Source of the DNA: Secundilactobacillus angelensis
Lineage (GTDB): Bacteria; Bacillota; Bacilli; Lactobacillales; Lactobacillaceae
Assembly (NCBI RefSeq): GCF_012641075.1
Contig: NZ_JAAXLJ010000021.1
Location: 1 to 37,260, forward strand
Direction of reading: 5' to 3'
DNA: 37,260 nucleotides
Below are positions 8,322 through 17,670 of the stretch, in pieces. The notes under the pieces were generated by a model, which was given only the letters and a program-made list of their open reading frames with translations, had not been told where the DNA came from and did no database searches. The translations under genes were made by a program, and so were the position numbers. Numbering within the stretch: position 1 is the stretch's first letter; each line of letters opens with the position of its first letter.

Positions 8322-8687
8322 TTATTTCTTTCTACCTGCAATCGAGGTCTTTTTACCTTTACGAGTGCGGGCATTGTTCTTCGTGTGTTGGCCACGAACA
8401 GGCAAACCACGACGGTGACGCATACCACGGTATGAACCGATTTCTTGAAGACGCTTGATGTTCAAGCTAACTTCACGACGTAAGTCACCTTCGACTTGGT
8501 AATTGTCAACGGCTGCACGGATCTTATCTTCATCTTCAGGGGCCAAATCACGAACGCGAACGTCTGGTGATACACCGGTCTCTTCAATGATCTTTTGTGC
8601 AGTAGTGTTACCAATTCCGAAAATGTAAGTTAAGCCAATGACAATTCGCTTGTCACGTGGCAAGTCAACTCCAGCAATACGAGCCAT
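8322..8687 (-). CDS. rpsM: 30S ribosomal protein S13
   Basis: S13 lies in the head of the small subunit and bridges to the large subunit and P-site tRNA. The 121-residue product begins [14 protein letters not shown], has a helix-two-turn-helix region with [11 protein letters not shown], and ends in a basic tail, [20 protein letters not shown], that reaches tRNA. The ATG at 8687 follows AGGAGGTGC. It lies 28 nt after rpmJ. Confidence 0.98.
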   Translation of the reverse strand: MARIAGVDLPRDKRIVIGLTYIFGIGNTTAQKIIEETGVSPDVRVRDLAPEDEDKIRAAVDNYQVEGDLRREVSLNIKRLQEIGSYRGMRHRRGLPVRGQHTKNNARTRKGKKTSIAGRKK

Positions 8688-8715
8688 TAAGTTGCACCTC
8701 CTATATTATTATGAA

Positions 8716-8835
8716 TTATTTACCTTGACGTTGTTTGTGCTTAGGGTTTGCAGAGCAAATAACCATTACTCGACCCTTACGCTTGATAATCTTACAATGA
8801 TCGCACATTTTTTTAACTGATGGACGTACTTTCAT
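8716..8835 (-). CDS. rpmJ: 50S ribosomal protein L36, zinc-binding form
   Basis: This 39-residue gene begins [15 protein letters not shown] and ends [10 protein letters not shown]. It carries the zinc ligands Cys11, Cys14, Cys27 and His33, so it is the zinc-containing (C+) paralog type; Gram-positive genomes often also carry zinc-free copies of other ribosomal proteins, but none is in this window. L36 stabilizes the late-assembling large-subunit core near the GTPase region. The ATG at 8835 is preceded by AGGAGG. It lies between infA and rpsM, its standard place in this cluster. Confidence 0.97.
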   Translation of the reverse strand: MKVRPSVKKMCDHCKIIKRKGRVMVICSANPKHKQRQGK

Positions 8836-8881
8836 GAGAATCAAAACCTCCTATAGTCCTAATGCAAACCAAAAAACCAAC

Positions 8882-9097
8882 CTATTTAAACCGGTAAGTA
8901 ATCCGGCCTTTGGTTAAATCATACGGCGACATTTCAACAGTAACACGGTCTCCAGGAAGGATTCGAATGTAATGCATCCGAATCTTACCAGAAACGTGTG
9001 CTAAAATTTCATGACCGTTTTCGAGTTCAACCCGAAACATTGCATTTGGCAGTGTTTCAGTGACTTTACCTTCAACTTCAATGACGTCTTTTGCCAC
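8882..9097 (-). CDS. infA: Translation initiation factor IF-1
   Basis: IF-1 binds the A site of the 30S subunit during initiation and supports IF-2 and IF-3. The 71-residue product is a single OB-fold: [20 protein letters not shown], then [20 protein letters not shown] and the conserved [20 protein letters not shown]. It lies 46 nt before rpmJ and 133 nt after adk, with an extended -10 promoter in that gap. This suggests that infA-rpmJ-rpsM-rpsK-rpoA-rplQ can be expressed apart from the upstream spc genes. Confidence 0.98.
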   Translation of the reverse strand: MAKDVIEVEGKVTETLPNAMFRVELENGHEILAHVSGKIRMHYIRILPGDRVTVEMSPYDLTKGRITYRFK

Positions 9098-9180
9098 GAA
9101 CGTACCCCCTTGAGTGTTTTATGACTATGATTAAATAGTGCCCGGACTTGCCCAATTATAAATTGAGGCTAACCTGAGTT

Positions 9181-9209
9181 AGTTTACCACACCATAACTT
9201 TTGAAGCAA
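9181..9209 (-). promoter_or_regulatory. Internal promoter upstream of infA
   Basis: On the minus strand TTGCTT (9204-9209) and TAAACT (9181-9186) are spaced by 17 bp, and TGG precedes the -10, giving an extended -10. It lies in the 133-nt adk-infA gap. A hairpin with a CAATT/AATTG core follows in the leader. It would supplement transcription of infA through rplQ. Confidence 0.65.
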
Positions 9210-9230
9210 GAACTTCTATACTGAGGGCAT

Positions 9231-9890
9231 TTAGGCAAGTTGACTAAGAATCGCTTTGACGTCGTTGTAAACATCTTGGATGTCACGATCACCATCAACG
9301 GTGTGAAGTAAACCCTTCTTTTGGTAGAAATCTACCAACGGTGTGTTCATCTTCATGTTGACATCCAAACGATTCTTCACAGTTTCAGGCTTATCATCTT
9401 CTCGTTGATAGAAGTCATGACCGCCACAAACATCACAAGTACCAGGAACCTTCGTTGGGTTATAGACCTTGTGATAGGTTGCACCGCATGTCCGGCAGAT
9501 ATATCTGCCAGATAATCGTTCGATCAAAACATCAGGCTCAACGTGAATGTTGATGACAGCATCCACATTACGTCCAAGTTCAGATCCAAACTGATCAAGT
9601 GCTTCAGCTTGGTCAATTGTTCTTGGATAACCATCTAGCATGTAGCCCTTTGCGACATCATCTTGGCCTAAACGTTCCTTGACGATCCCGTTTGTGACTT
9701 CATCCGGAACCAATTCACCTTTGTCGATAAACTTCTTAGCTGCAAGTCCCATCTCAGTTTCATTTTTCATGGCTTCACGGAAAATGTCACCGGTTGAGAT
9801 ATGCAAAATATCGAAGTCTTCAACAATCTTCTGGGCTTGAGTTCCCTTACCTGCTCCAGGTAATCCCATTAAAATTAAATTCATTGACAT
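9231..9890 (-). CDS. adk: Adenylate kinase, zinc-lid form
   Basis: Adk interconverts ATP and AMP with two ADP and keeps adenylate energy charge balanced in the cytosol. The 219-residue product has the P-loop GLPGAGKGT (9-17), the DGYPRT motif and a long lid carrying four cysteines (132, 135, 152, 155) that bind a structural zinc, as in Gram-positive enzymes. I keep the first ATG (9890) because AGGAGG is 8 nt upstream; the second ATG two codons later would be 14 nt away. It follows secY with a 74-nt gap containing an 8-bp hairpin. map, often next in other phyla, is absent. Confidence 0.98.
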   Translation of the reverse strand: MSMNLILMGLPGAGKGTQAQKIVEDFDILHISTGDIFREAMKNETEMGLAAKKFIDKGELVPDEVTNGIVKERLGQDDVAKGYMLDGYPRTIDQAEALDQFGSELGRNVDAVINIHVEPDVLIERLSGRYICRTCGATYHKVYNPTKVPGTCDVCGGHDFYQREDDKPETVKNRLDVNMKMNTPLVDFYQKKGLLHTVDGDRDIQDVYNDVKAILSQLA

Positions 9891-9926
9891 GTTTGTTTCC
9901 TCCTAGCAGTTCAATCTAATGACAAG

Positions 9927-9956
9927 ATGGTGTGCTGAACCAGGTCATCACACCAT
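9927..9956 (-). other. Stem-loop in the secY-adk gap
   Basis: ATGGTGTG and CACACCAT (9949-9956 and 9927-9934) form a perfect 8-bp stem around a 14-nt loop in the minus-strand transcript. No T tract follows, so it is not a terminator. It may be an RNA processing or stability element between two genes needed at different levels. Confidence 0.5.
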
Positions 9957-9964
9957 TACTCGTC

Positions 9965-11278
9965 TCATTTAGCTGGACGGGGATCTTGGATGAAACCAAC
10001 ATAAGTCCGCTTCATCATAAGCCCTTCGACCTGTTGGATCGTTTGGATAGCAACACCGACTACGATAAGTAGACTAGTACCACCAAGTCCAATCGATTCA
10101 TTCAGATTCCAAACGTTTTGAGCAACTAGTGGAATCAAAGCAACCAACCCTAAGAACAGAGCACCGACCGTACTCAAACGCATCAGTAAGTTAGATACGT
10201 ATACTTGAGTTTCGTGGCCAGGCCAGACACCAGGGATATAACTCCCTTGTTTCTGTAAGTTCTCAGATAATTTTTCAGGGTTAACCTGAACAAATGCGTA
10301 GAAGAACGTGAACAGAATAATCAAAATCGTATATAAGATTGTTCCGCTCGTCGTCTGCATGTTAAAGATATTGGTTAATACTTGATACCAGGTATCTTCG
10401 GAGTGATTATTAGCAAACGCCATCATAACAGTCTGAGGGGTTGCGATAAAGGAACTCGCGAAGATAACGGGAATAACACCAGCGACGTTGACCTTTAATG
10501 GAAGGTAACTACTATCTGGATCGCCGGAAACTCGACGCGTATATTGAATTGGAATCTTCCGATCAGCTTGTTGAACCCACGTTACCCAAGTAACAATGAC
10601 TAGAACAGCAATCAAAACAGCCAAAACAATTAATGCACCCTTCCACCAATTCGAAGCAGTTAAATCTTGAAGGTACGTTTGATATAACTGGTACAATCCA
10701 GTAGGCATTCGGGCAATGATACCCGCGAAGATAATCATTGAAACACCATTCCCCAGACCGTGATCAGTAATCATATCACCCATCCAGGTCGTTAACATGG
10801 TTCCACCGGTCAAGATCAAACCAATCATCGCATACGTTTTAACTCCTGGGTTTTGCACCAAGTTCAAACTACTTAAGGTGTTAAACCCGGCAGTAATCCC
10901 AATTGATTGCACAAACGCTAGGATAATCGTTAAATAACGTGTGTGTTGGTTCAACTTACGTCGACCAACTTCCCCTTGCTTACTCCATTCTACATAACGA
11001 GGAACGATGTCCATTTGTAGAAGTTGGATCACAATTTGTGCGGTAATGTATGGCGAAACTCCCATCGCAAAGATGGAATAGTTGGTTAAGCCACCACCAC
11101 TGAACATGTTTAAAATGCTAACCAATCCAGAAGACGCAACGCTTTGTAATGCCTTTGCATTGACCCCTGGAACAGTGATGAAAGAGCCAAGGCGAAAGAC
11201 AACCAAAACCATCAGTGTAAAGAGAATCTTATTCCGAATGTCTTTAACCTTAAACGCGTTTTTCATGGTCGACAGCAT
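9965..11278 (-). CDS. secY: Protein translocase subunit SecY
   Basis: SecY forms the membrane channel for Sec-dependent export and insertion. The 437-residue product has ten predicted transmembrane segments, a lateral-gate and plug region near FRLGSFITVPGVN, the GLTNYSIFAMGVSPYITA segment and the cytosolic loop with IPIQYTRR. The ATG at 11278 shares its A with the rplO stop (TAATG), and GAGGTG lies 5 nt upstream, so translation is coupled to rplO. Its place between rplO and adk is the standard spc order. A later ATG (codon 5) lacks good spacing. Confidence 0.98.
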   Translation of the reverse strand: MLSTMKNAFKVKDIRNKILFTLMVLVVFRLGSFITVPGVNAKALQSVASSGLVSILNMFSGGGLTNYSIFAMGVSPYITAQIVIQLLQMDIVPRYVEWSKQGEVGRRKLNQHTRYLTIILAFVQSIGITAGFNTLSSLNLVQNPGVKTYAMIGLILTGGTMLTTWMGDMITDHGLGNGVSMIIFAGIIARMPTGLYQLYQTYLQDLTASNWWKGALIVLAVLIAVLVIVTWVTWVQQADRKIPIQYTRRVSGDPDSSYLPLKVNVAGVIPVIFASSFIATPQTVMMAFANNHSEDTWYQVLTNIFNMQTTSGTILYTILIILFTFFYAFVQVNPEKLSENLQKQGSYIPGVWPGHETQVYVSNLLMRLSTVGALFLGLVALIPLVAQNVWNLNESIGLGGTSLLIVVGVAIQTIQQVEGLMMKRTYVGFIQDPRPAK

Positions 11279-11715
11279 TAAATCACCTCAGTTTTACCGC
11301 CTGCAGCTTCGATTGCAGCACTAGCACTTGCAGAGAACTTTTGTGCTTTAACCGTAAGCTTCTTTGAAATTTCTCCGTTACCTAAAACTTTAACTTCGAC
11401 TTTTTCGTTCTTAACGATGCCTGCTTCTACCAATGCTGCAGGTGTAACTTCTGCACCATCTTCAAAACGATCGTTAAGTGTAGACAGGTTCACTAAAGCA
11501 TATTCCTTGCGGTTCATGCTAGTAAAACCACGCTTTGGAATCCGACGATACAGTGGCATTTGGCCACCTTCGAAACCAAGACGGGTCTTAGAACGAGCCT
11601 TTTGACCCTTTTGGCCACGACCTGATGTCTTACCGTTACCAGCAGAACGGCCACGTCCCTTACGCGTACGCGTTACACGTGATCCTTCAGATGGTTGTAA
11701 TTCGTTCAACTTCAT
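11278..11715 (-). CDS. rplO: 50S ribosomal protein L15
   Basis: L15 is a late-assembly 23S rRNA-binding protein. The product (145 residues) begins [13 protein letters not shown], followed by the long basic glycine-rich extension [19 protein letters not shown] and the [18 protein letters not shown] core. The longest frame begins at a GTG at 11727 that is part of the SD AAGGAGGTG, so I moved the start to the ATG at 11715, where the family sequence begins. Its stop overlaps the secY start by one base. Confidence 0.97.
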   Translation of the reverse strand: MKLNELQPSEGSRVTRTRKGRGRSAGNGKTSGRGQKGQKARSKTRLGFEGGQMPLYRRIPKRGFTSMNRKEYALVNLSTLNDRFEDGAEVTPAALVEAGIVKNEKVEVKVLGNGEISKKLTVKAQKFSASASAAIEAAGGKTEVI

Positions 11716-11743
11716 GAATGAAGGCACCTCCTTATTTATTAAT

Positions 11744-11926
11744 TTACTTTACTTCTTCAACTTTGATCAAGTGAGCAATTTGGAACAATGCACCACGAGT
11801 AGCTGCGTTGTCCGGACGAACAACAGAGCTATTTACCTTCTTTAAGCCAAGGGCTTCAACAATCTTACGTTGTTTAGGAAGACGGTGGGCAGCACTGTGA
11901 ATCAAAGTAACTTTTAAATCAGCCAT
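11744..11926 (-). CDS. rpmD: 50S ribosomal protein L30
   Basis: L30 is a small large-subunit protein. The 60-residue product, with [21 protein letters not shown] and the ending [10 protein letters not shown], matches the bacterial short form. The ATG at 11926 has AGGAGG upstream. It lies 12 nt after rpsE and about 28 nt before the chosen rplO start, the usual rpsE-rpmD-rplO order of Firmicutes. Confidence 0.97.
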   Translation of the reverse strand: MADLKVTLIHSAAHRLPKQRKIVEALGLKKVNSSVVRPDNAATRGALFQIAHLIKVEEVK

Positions 11927-11938
11927 GTTGAGATCCTC

Positions 11939-12442
11939 CTATTCAGCTAAGTGTTGAACTGAAACACCACGTAAATCAGCAACCTCTTCAGCACGCTTGA
12001 GTTGTTTCAAACCTTCAAACGTAGCACGGATGGCGTTGATTGGTGTATCAGAGCCAAGTCGCTTACTTGTAACATCAGCGACACCGGCTAATTCCATGAC
12101 GGCACGAACAGCACCACCAGCAGTAACTCCAGAACCTTCAGCGGCTGGCTTTAACATGATCCGGCCACCATCATAAGTTCCAAGTACTTCATGCGGAATG
12201 GTAGTACCAACGATTGGGACAAGGATTAAGTTCTTGCGGGCTGCTTCAACAGCCTTACGAATGGCTTCTGGAACTTCTTGAGCTTTACCAGTACCAAAGC
12301 CAACGTGACCGTTGTGATCACCGACGACAACAAGAGCAGCGAAACGTAGACGACGTCCACCTTTTACAACTTTAGTGATTCGGTTGATTGATACAACGTT
12401 GTCTTCAAGATCCAACTTTTCAGGATCAATAAACTTTGCCAT
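11939..12442 (-). CDS. rpsE: 30S ribosomal protein S5
   Basis: S5 lies near the mRNA entrance and the decoding region and affects accuracy. The 167-residue product has a double-stranded RNA-binding domain ([21 protein letters not shown]) followed by the C-terminal S5 fold with [14 protein letters not shown]-like and [20 protein letters not shown] segments. The ATG at 12442 has AGGAGG upstream. It sits between rplR and rpmD. No unusual residues were noticed in the spectinomycin-related loop near the VKGGRR turn. Confidence 0.97.
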   Translation of the reverse strand: MAKFIDPEKLDLEDNVVSINRITKVVKGGRRLRFAALVVVGDHNGHVGFGTGKAQEVPEAIRKAVEAARKNLILVPIVGTTIPHEVLGTYDGGRIMLKPAAEGSGVTAGGAVRAVMELAGVADVTSKRLGSDTPINAIRATFEGLKQLKRAEEVADLRGVSVQHLAE

Positions 12443-12461
12443 TAGTGGTTATTCCTCCTTT

Positions 12462-12818
12462 TTAGAAATGTAAGCCGTTTTCACGAGCTGCTTCAGCTAA
12501 TGCTTCAACACGTCCGTGGTATAAGTAACCGCCACGATCGAAAACAACTTCGGAAATCTTCTTAGCAGCAGCGCGTTCTGCAACAAGCTTACCAACTGCT
12601 TGGGCTTGTTCAGTCTTGTTACCTGCAGCTATTTCACTATCTAAAGTCGAGGCACTGACCAGCGTCACACCCGCTACGTCATCAATTACTTGAGCGTAGA
12701 TGTTCTTGTTTGAACGGAAAACATTTAAGCGTGGGCGCTCTGCAGTACCAGAAATCTTGTTCCGGACACGCATATGACGCTTTTGACGTGTCTTGTTCTT
12801 ATCTGGTTTCGAAATCAA
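12462..12818 (-). CDS. rplR: 50S ribosomal protein L18
   Basis: L18 binds 5S rRNA and helps place it on the large subunit. The product (118 residues) begins [20 protein letters not shown] and has [20 protein letters not shown] and [26 protein letters not shown]. The longest frame starts with a GTG at 12827 within the SD GAGGTGA; I chose the TTG at 12818, 8 nt after GAGG, where the family normally begins. It lies between rplF and rpsE. Confidence 0.96.
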   Translation of the reverse strand: MISKPDKNKTRQKRHMRVRNKISGTAERPRLNVFRSNKNIYAQVIDDVAGVTLVSASTLDSEIAAGNKTEQAQAVGKLVAERAAAKKISEVVFDRGGYLYHGRVEALAEAARENGLHF

Positions 12819-12861
12819 AATAGTCACCTCTTTAAATTATTTATAGAATGCTTATGCAGCA

Positions 12862-13395
12862 TTATTTACCAGTTTTACCTTCTTTAAGGCTGATGTGTTC
12901 GTTTTCGTAACGAATACCTTTACCCTTGTAAGGTTCTGGTGAACGAACGGCACGGATTTCAGCAGCAAAGTCACCGACTTCTTGCTTGCTAATACCGCTA
13001 ATGTTGATTGTGTTGTTATCAGGTACTTCAACTTTTAAGGTTGAAGGAACATCGATTTCAACTGGGTTGGAATAACCAACGCTTAAGATAAGCTTGCCCT
13101 TTAATTGAGCACGGTAACCAACACCGACAAGTTTCAAGGTCTTAGCGAAGCCCTTAGTAACCCCTTCAACCATGTTGTTGAAGTTGGCACGAGTGGTTCC
13201 GTGTAAGGCACGGGTCTTGTTGTTGTCATCTGGACGGTCGAAGTTAACTTCGCCATCAGCAACGTTCATGGTGATGATTGGTGAGAATGTACGAGTAATG
13301 GTTCCTTTAGGACCCTTTACAGTAACATCATTACCATCGCGTTTAACGTCAACACCATCTGGAATAGTAACTGTCTTGTAACCAATACGACTCAT
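12862..13395 (-). CDS. rplF: 50S ribosomal protein L6
   Basis: L6 lies near the factor-binding site and the sarcin-ricin loop. The 177-residue product contains two repeats of the L6 fold and the diagnostic C-terminal [16 protein letters not shown] motif. The ATG at 13395 is preceded by GGGAGGTGTCC. It follows rpsH by 30 nt and is followed by rplR, standard spc order. Length and motifs are normal. Confidence 0.98.
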   Translation of the reverse strand: MSRIGYKTVTIPDGVDVKRDGNDVTVKGPKGTITRTFSPIITMNVADGEVNFDRPDDNNKTRALHGTTRANFNNMVEGVTKGFAKTLKLVGVGYRAQLKGKLILSVGYSNPVEIDVPSTLKVEVPDNNTINISGISKQEVGDFAAEIRAVRSPEPYKGKGIRYENEHISLKEGKTGK

Positions 13396-13425
13396 TTAGT
13401 GGACACCTCCCTGCTTTTTAAAATA

Positions 13426-13824
13426 TTACCAAACGTAGGCGAGTACTTCGCCACCGATTTTCTTTGCACGTGCTTCTTTATCAGTAACAACACCTTCAGA
13501 TGTTGAGATGATTGCAATACCTAATCCGTTAAGGACCTTAGGAACAGCATCAGATTTAACGTAAGTACGTAAACCTGGCTTTGAAATACGCTTTAAACCT
13601 GAAATAACGCGTTGCTTGTCGCGACCATACTTAAGAAATACACGGATGATACCTTGCTTGTCATCATCGATATATTCGACGTCACGAACGAAACCTTCGC
13701 GCTTCAAAATTTCAGCAATGTCGCGCTTCATTTTTGATGCAGGAACTTCTAATGATTCGTGGTATACCATGTTGGCATTACGGATCCGAGTTAAGAAGTC
13801 TGCAATTGGGTCAGTCATAGACAT
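13426..13824 (-). CDS. rpsH: 30S ribosomal protein S8
   Basis: S8 is a primary 16S rRNA-binding protein needed for central-domain assembly; in Escherichia coli it represses the spc operon by binding mRNA near rplE. The 132-residue product begins [18 protein letters not shown] and ends with [28 protein letters not shown]. The ATG at 13824 follows AGGAGG. It follows rpsN. I saw no copy of the S8 rRNA target in this cluster by eye. Confidence 0.98.
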   Translation of the reverse strand: MSMTDPIADFLTRIRNANMVYHESLEVPASKMKRDIAEILKREGFVRDVEYIDDDKQGIIRVFLKYGRDKQRVISGLKRISKPGLRTYVKSDAVPKVLNGLGIAIISTSEGVVTDKEARAKKIGGEVLAYVW

Positions 13825-13853
13825 TAACGTTTATCCTCCTTTGTTATGAAATC

Positions 13854-14039
13854 TTACCAGCTAGCTTTCTTCATGCCAGGAATTTGACCCTTGTGGGCGA
13901 GTTCCCGTAAGCAAAGTCGGCATAAGTGGAATTTGCGATAAACTGAATGTGGACGGCCACAACGTTCGCAACGTGTATAAGCTTGTGTCGAGTATTTAGC
14001 TGGACGCTGACTCTTAACAATTAATGATTTTTTAGCCAC
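13854..14039 (-). CDS. rpsN: 30S ribosomal protein S14, zinc-binding type Z
   Basis: This 61-residue S14 begins [20 protein letters not shown] and has the zinc ligands Cys24, Cys27, Cys40 and Cys43 (CERC and CRLC). It is the short zinc-dependent form, as opposed to the longer zinc-free form used under zinc limitation. The longest frame starts at 14075 inside rplE; the correct start is the GTG at 14039, 6 nt after AAGGAGGGT, which removes the overlap and gives a 13-nt gap. Standard place between rplE and rpsH. Confidence 0.97.
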   Translation of the reverse strand: MAKKSLIVKSQRPAKYSTQAYTRCERCGRPHSVYRKFHLCRLCLRELAHKGQIPGMKKASW

Positions 14040-14052
14040 AATAATACCCTCC

Positions 14053-14595
14053 TTACTTAGTAAATGGCATGCCAAGTTGAGTTAACAACTCGCGTGATTC
14101 TTCATCAGAATTAGCAGTAGTGACAATAACAATGTCAAGACCACGAACACGGTTAACCTTATCATAATCGATTTCTGGGAAAATCAATTGTTCACGAACA
14201 CCGAGCGTATAGTTACCACGACCATCAAAGGCGCGAGAACTGATACCATGGAAATCACGAACACGTGGTAATGAAACGTTAACTAACTTGTCTAAGAAAT
14301 CATACATCCGTTCGCCACGTAATGTAACTTTGGCACCGATAGCGTTACCTTCACGTAAACGGAAACCGGCGATTGACTTCTTAGCTTTAGTAATCAAAGG
14401 CTTTTGACCTGCGATCAAGCCTAATTCTTCAACTGCTTCATCTAAGTTCTTAGCGTTTGTAGTTGCATCACCAACACCCATGTTTAAGACGATCTTGTCC
14501 AACTTAGGTGCTTGCATGATCGATGTGTAGTTAAACTTTTCAATCATTGATGGAACGATTTCTTTGTTGTACTTTTCTTGTAAACGATTAGCCAT
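14053..14595 (-). CDS. rplE: 50S ribosomal protein L5
   Basis: L5 binds 5S rRNA and contacts P-site tRNA and S13 in the intersubunit bridge. The 180-residue product has the opening [32 protein letters not shown], the [17 protein letters not shown] segment and the [18 protein letters not shown] ending. The ATG at 14595 is preceded by AGGAGGAC. It lies between rplX and rpsN with short gaps, standard spc order. Confidence 0.98.
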   Translation of the reverse strand: MANRLQEKYNKEIVPSMIEKFNYTSIMQAPKLDKIVLNMGVGDATTNAKNLDEAVEELGLIAGQKPLITKAKKSIAGFRLREGNAIGAKVTLRGERMYDFLDKLVNVSLPRVRDFHGISSRAFDGRGNYTLGVREQLIFPEIDYDKVNRVRGLDIVIVTTANSDEESRELLTQLGMPFTK

Positions 14596-14621
14596 TAGTT
14601 AATTTGTCCTCCTTTCCTTGA

Positions 14622-14933
14622 TTACTTGTCGATGGTTTCGCCGCTCTTTTTAGCGAAGCGAACCTTCTTGCCGTCTTCTACACGGAAACCAACACGGGTT
14701 GGTTCGTTAGTAGAAGGGTCAAGGAGCATCACGTTAGATACTTGAATTGGAGCTTCAGTATCGATGATGCCACCTTGAGGATTGCTTTGAGAAGCTTTTT
14801 GATGCTTCTTGATCATGTTGATACCTTCAACGATGACGCGGTCTTTAGCGTTAAGAGTCTTAGTAACAGTTCCCTCTTTACCCTTATCTTTACCGCTGAT
14901 CACGCGAACTTTATCACCAGTTTTAATGAACAT
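14622..14933 (-). CDS. rplX: 50S ribosomal protein L24
   Basis: L24 starts large-subunit assembly and later lies by the tunnel exit. The product (103 residues) begins [20 protein letters not shown], the KOW motif, followed by [14 protein letters not shown] and [13 protein letters not shown]. The longest frame begins at a GTG (14945) that is part of the SD AAGGAGGTG; the ATG at 14933 matches the family start. It is located between rplN and rplE. Confidence 0.97.
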   Translation of the reverse strand: MFIKTGDKVRVISGKDKGKEGTVTKTLNAKDRVIVEGINMIKKHQKASQSNPQGGIIDTEAPIQVSNVMLLDPSTNEPTRVGFRVEDGKKVRFAKKSGETIDK

Positions 14934-14963
14934 CCTGTTTGGCACCTCCTTATTTTCGAACGA

Positions 14964-15332
14964 TTAGAGCACTTCTGGTGCAAGAGAGACAATCTTCATA
15001 TAATCATTGTCACGTAATTCACGCGCAACTGGTCCGAAAATACGAGTACCTTGTGGACTCTTGTCATCACGGATTAATACCGCAGCATTTTCATCAAACT
15101 TGATGTATGAGCCATCGGCACGGCGTACACGGGAAGTAGTACGAACAACAACTGCTTTAACGACGTCACCTTTTTTGACAACGCCACCTGGTGTTGCTTG
15201 TTTAACAGTTGCAACGATAACGTCACCAATACTGGCATAACGCCGCTTTGAGCCACCCAGAACTTTAATAGTTAAAATTTCACGGGCACCAGAGTTATCA
15301 GCGACTTTTAAACGAGATTCTTGTTGGATCAC
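14964..15332 (-). CDS. rplN: 50S ribosomal protein L14
   Basis: L14 forms intersubunit bridges and is the docking site of the silencing factor RsfS in other bacteria. The 122-residue product has the signature [30 protein letters not shown], and the [13 protein letters not shown] ending. The start is GTG at 15332 with AGGAGG 8 nt upstream, and there is no alternative ATG near the family start. It lies between rpsQ and rplX. Confidence 0.98.
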   Translation of the reverse strand: MIQQESRLKVADNSGAREILTIKVLGGSKRRYASIGDVIVATVKQATPGGVVKKGDVVKAVVVRTTSRVRRADGSYIKFDENAAVLIRDDKSPQGTRIFGPVARELRDNDYMKIVSLAPEVL

Positions 15333-15385
15333 GTTAGTGTCCTCCTTTCACTTCTAAGTAAAACAGAATACGATAAATGTCGAAA

Positions 15386-15652
15386 CTAGATGCTAACTGC
15401 CTTTTCAACAACTTTAAGAAGTCGGAAACGAACAGTCTTAGATAACGGACGAGTTTCCATGATTTCAACAAGGTCGCCCATCTTGGCTTCGTTGTTTTCG
15501 TCACGAACTTTGTACTTTTTAGTGTACTTGATCCGCTTACCATACACTGGATGCGTCTTGGTAGTTTCAACGGCTACTGTGATCGTCTTTTCCATCTTGT
15601 CGGAAACGACACGGCCACGGTATGTTTTACGAGCGTTGCGTTCTTCAGCCAT
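15386..15652 (-). CDS. rpsQ: 30S ribosomal protein S17
   Basis: S17 is a primary 16S rRNA-binding protein with an OB-fold. The 88-residue product, [20 protein letters not shown] with KTITVAVE, the [19 protein letters not shown] core and the [15 protein letters not shown] segment, is full length. The ATG at 15652 is preceded by AGGAGG. It lies 26 nt after rpmC and 53 nt before rplN. Confidence 0.98.
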   Translation of the reverse strand: MAEERNARKTYRGRVVSDKMEKTITVAVETTKTHPVYGKRIKYTKKYKVRDENNEAKMGDLVEIMETRPLSKTVRFRLLKVVEKAVSI

Positions 15653-15678
15653 TAATTATTCCTCCTTTATCGTATTCT

Positions 15679-15873
15679 TTACTTGTTTAACTCTTGTTGA
15701 CGAAGCACAGTTTTAATCCGTGCAATATCCTTACGAACCTGCTTCAAACGAGCAGTATTTTCAAGTTGGCCAGTAGCCAATTGGAAACGAAGGTTGAATA
15801 ATTCGTCTTTATAGCTCTTCTCTTTTTCGAGCATTTCATCAGTGGTTAAGTCTTTAATGTCTTTAGCCTTCAT
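15679..15873 (-). CDS. rpmC: 50S ribosomal protein L29
   Basis: L29 lies at the tunnel exit next to L23 and helps dock trigger factor and SRP. The product, [19 protein letters not shown] with [20 protein letters not shown], is 64 residues from the ATG at 15873. The start is not certain: a GTG at 15885 is in frame, also has a usable SD (GAGG, 6 nt upstream) and would add four residues. I prefer the ATG because the family begins there. Either way the gene overlaps the end of rplP (by 11 or 23 bp), suggesting coupled translation. Confidence 0.95.
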   Translation of the reverse strand: MKAKDIKDLTTDEMLEKEKSYKDELFNLRFQLATGQLENTARLKQVRKDIARIKTVLRQQELNK

Positions 15874-16297
15874 TTGATTCGCCACCTACTTCCTCGCGAG
15901 GGATGATCTTCGTCCGGACTGGCAATTTCATAGCTGCTAAGCGTAATGCTTCATGTGCAACTTCTTCTGAAACGCCACCGACTTCGAACATAACCTTTTC
16001 GCGTTTAACCGGTGCAACCCATCCTGCAGGAGCACCCTTACCATTACCCATACGAACACCAACACCTTTTTCAGTGTAGGATTTGTGAGGGAAAATCTTA
16101 ATCCAAACTTTACCGCCACGCTTCATGTAACGTGTCATGGCAACACGAGCTGCTTCAATCTGACGGTTAGAGATCCAGCTTGAATCGAGTGCTTGTAAAC
16201 CGTAATCACCGAAAGCTACTGACTTACCGCCTTTTGCGGCGCCACGTAACTTACCACGATGTTCACGACGGTGCTTTACTCGCTTTGGTACTAGCAT
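15863..16297 (-). CDS. rplP: 50S ribosomal protein L16
   Basis: L16 contacts the A-site tRNA elbow and is needed for peptidyl transferase maturation. The 144-residue product has [19 protein letters not shown], the [22 protein letters not shown] segment and [16 protein letters not shown]. The longest frame starts 28 codons upstream inside rpsC; the ATG at 16297 has GGAGGG upstream, gives the exact family length and begins one base after the rpsC stop. It overlaps rpmC at its 3' end. Confidence 0.98.
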   Translation of the reverse strand: MLVPKRVKHRREHRGKLRGAAKGGKSVAFGDYGLQALDSSWISNRQIEAARVAMTRYMKRGGKVWIKIFPHKSYTEKGVGVRMGNGKGAPAGWVAPVKREKVMFEVGGVSEEVAHEALRLAAMKLPVRTKIIPREEVGGESNEG

Positions 16298-16298
16298 G

Positions 16299-16967
16299 TT
16301 ATTTCCCTCCTTGCTCGTTATTTTTATTAGCGTCAGGCTTGTCTGGCAAGATTTCGCCACGGTAGATCCAAGTCTTAACACCTAATGAACCATAGGTCGT
16401 GTGTGCTTCAACCCAGGCGTAATCGATATCTGCACGTAATGTATGCAGAGGAACAGTACCGTCTGAGTATGATTCAACACGAGACATATCTGCACCGTTT
16501 AAACGACCGGCAACTTGGGTCTTAATACCCTTGGCGCCTGAACGCATAGTCCGTTGCATTGATTGACGCATAGCACGACGGAAAGCAACACGGCCTTCAA
16601 GTTGACGTGCAATGTTTTCACCAACTAATTTGGCATCCAAATCAGGTTTCTTGATTTCGATGATGTTGATGTGTACTCGTTTGCCAGTCAAGTTGTTCAA
16701 TTCCTTACGGAGATTTTCAACTTCTGACCCACCCTTACCAATAACCATACCAGGTTTAGCAGTGTGAATTGAAACGTTAACGCGGTTAGCGGCACGTTCA
16801 ATTTCTACTGTTGACACTGAGGCATCTGCAAGGCGCTTTTCGATGTATTTGCGGATTTTAAGGTCTTCGCCTAAATAGGCAGCAAAGTCTTTTTCAGCAT
16901 ACCACTTTGCTTCCCAGTCGCGAATAATACCGACACGCAATCCGGTTGGATTTATCTTTTGACCCAC
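16299..16967 (-). CDS. rpsC: 30S ribosomal protein S3
   Basis: S3 lines the mRNA entrance of the small subunit and contributes helicase function. The 222-residue product has [22 protein letters not shown], a KH domain with [14 protein letters not shown], and the C-terminal [17 protein letters not shown] and [13 protein letters not shown] motifs. The start is GTG at 16967 with GGAGGG upstream. Its stop is one base from the rplP start, so the pair is translationally coupled. It follows rplV by 12 nt. Confidence 0.98.
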   Translation of the reverse strand: MGQKINPTGLRVGIIRDWEAKWYAEKDFAAYLGEDLKIRKYIEKRLADASVSTVEIERAANRVNVSIHTAKPGMVIGKGGSEVENLRKELNNLTGKRVHINIIEIKKPDLDAKLVGENIARQLEGRVAFRRAMRQSMQRTMRSGAKGIKTQVAGRLNGADMSRVESYSDGTVPLHTLRADIDYAWVEAHTTYGSLGVKTWIYRGEILPDKPDANKNNEQGGK

Positions 16968-16979
16968 GCGTTATCCCTC

Positions 16980-17327
16980 CTATTTTTCAGATACGACGAT
17001 TGTGATGTGACTTGTACGCTTGTTGATTGGTGAAGCAGAACCCTTTGCACGAGGACGGAACCGCTTAAGGGTTGGGCCTTCGTCAGCATAGGCTTCGCTG
17101 ACAACCAAATCAGCACGATCTAAGTCAAAATTGTTTTCAGCATTTGCAACTGCTGACATCAATACTTTTTCAACGATTGGTGAAGCACCACGAGGGGTGA
17201 ACTTCAAGATAGCAATCGCTTCAGCCACGCTTTTGCCTCTGATAAGATCAATGACAAGGCGGACCTTACGTGAGGCAATACGAACTGTTTTCGCAGTTGC
17301 CTTTGCTGATGTAACTTGTTCAGCCAT
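16980..17327 (-). CDS. rplV: 50S ribosomal protein L22
   Basis: L22 has a long hairpin that lines the exit tunnel, where macrolides act and arrest peptides are sensed. The 115-residue product shows [22 protein letters not shown], the [14 protein letters not shown] segment, and the tunnel loop [19 protein letters not shown] without visible insertion or deletion. The ATG at 17327 is preceded by AGGAGG. It lies between rpsS and rpsC. Confidence 0.98.
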   Translation of the reverse strand: MAEQVTSAKATAKTVRIASRKVRLVIDLIRGKSVAEAIAILKFTPRGASPIVEKVLMSAVANAENNFDLDRADLVVSEAYADEGPTLKRFRPRAKGSASPINKRTSHITIVVSEK

Positions 17328-17343
17328 TAGCTAATCCTCCTTA

Positions 17344-17625
17344 TTATTTAGTAGCAGTCTTCTTATCGTCGCCAGCATGACCACGGAAAGTACGAGTAGG
17401 TACAAATTCACCTAACTTGTGACCAACCATGTCTTCTTGAATGTATACTGGAACGTTCTTACGACCATCATAAACAGCGATAGTGTAGCCGATAAAGCTA
17501 GGGAAAATCGTTGAACGACGTGACCAAGTCTTAATGACGCTCTTCTTGTCTTGATCTTTTTGTGCATCGATCTTCTTTAGAAGATGTTCATCGGCAAATG
17601 GTCCTTTTTTTAAACTACGACCCAT
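17344..17625 (-). CDS. rpsS: 30S ribosomal protein S19
   Basis: S19 is in the head of the small subunit, paired with S13. The 93-residue product, [19 protein letters not shown] with [19 protein letters not shown] and [19 protein letters not shown], is typical. The ATG at 17625 follows AAGGAGGG. It is 45 nt after rplB and 16 nt before rplV. Confidence 0.98.
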   Translation of the reverse strand: MGRSLKKGPFADEHLLKKIDAQKDQDKKSVIKTWSRRSTIFPSFIGYTIAVYDGRKNVPVYIQEDMVGHKLGEFVPTRTFRGHAGDDKKTATK

Positions 17626-17670
17626 TAGATTACCCTCCTTATGAGTGAGATTACTTATGCAGTGAGCTTA

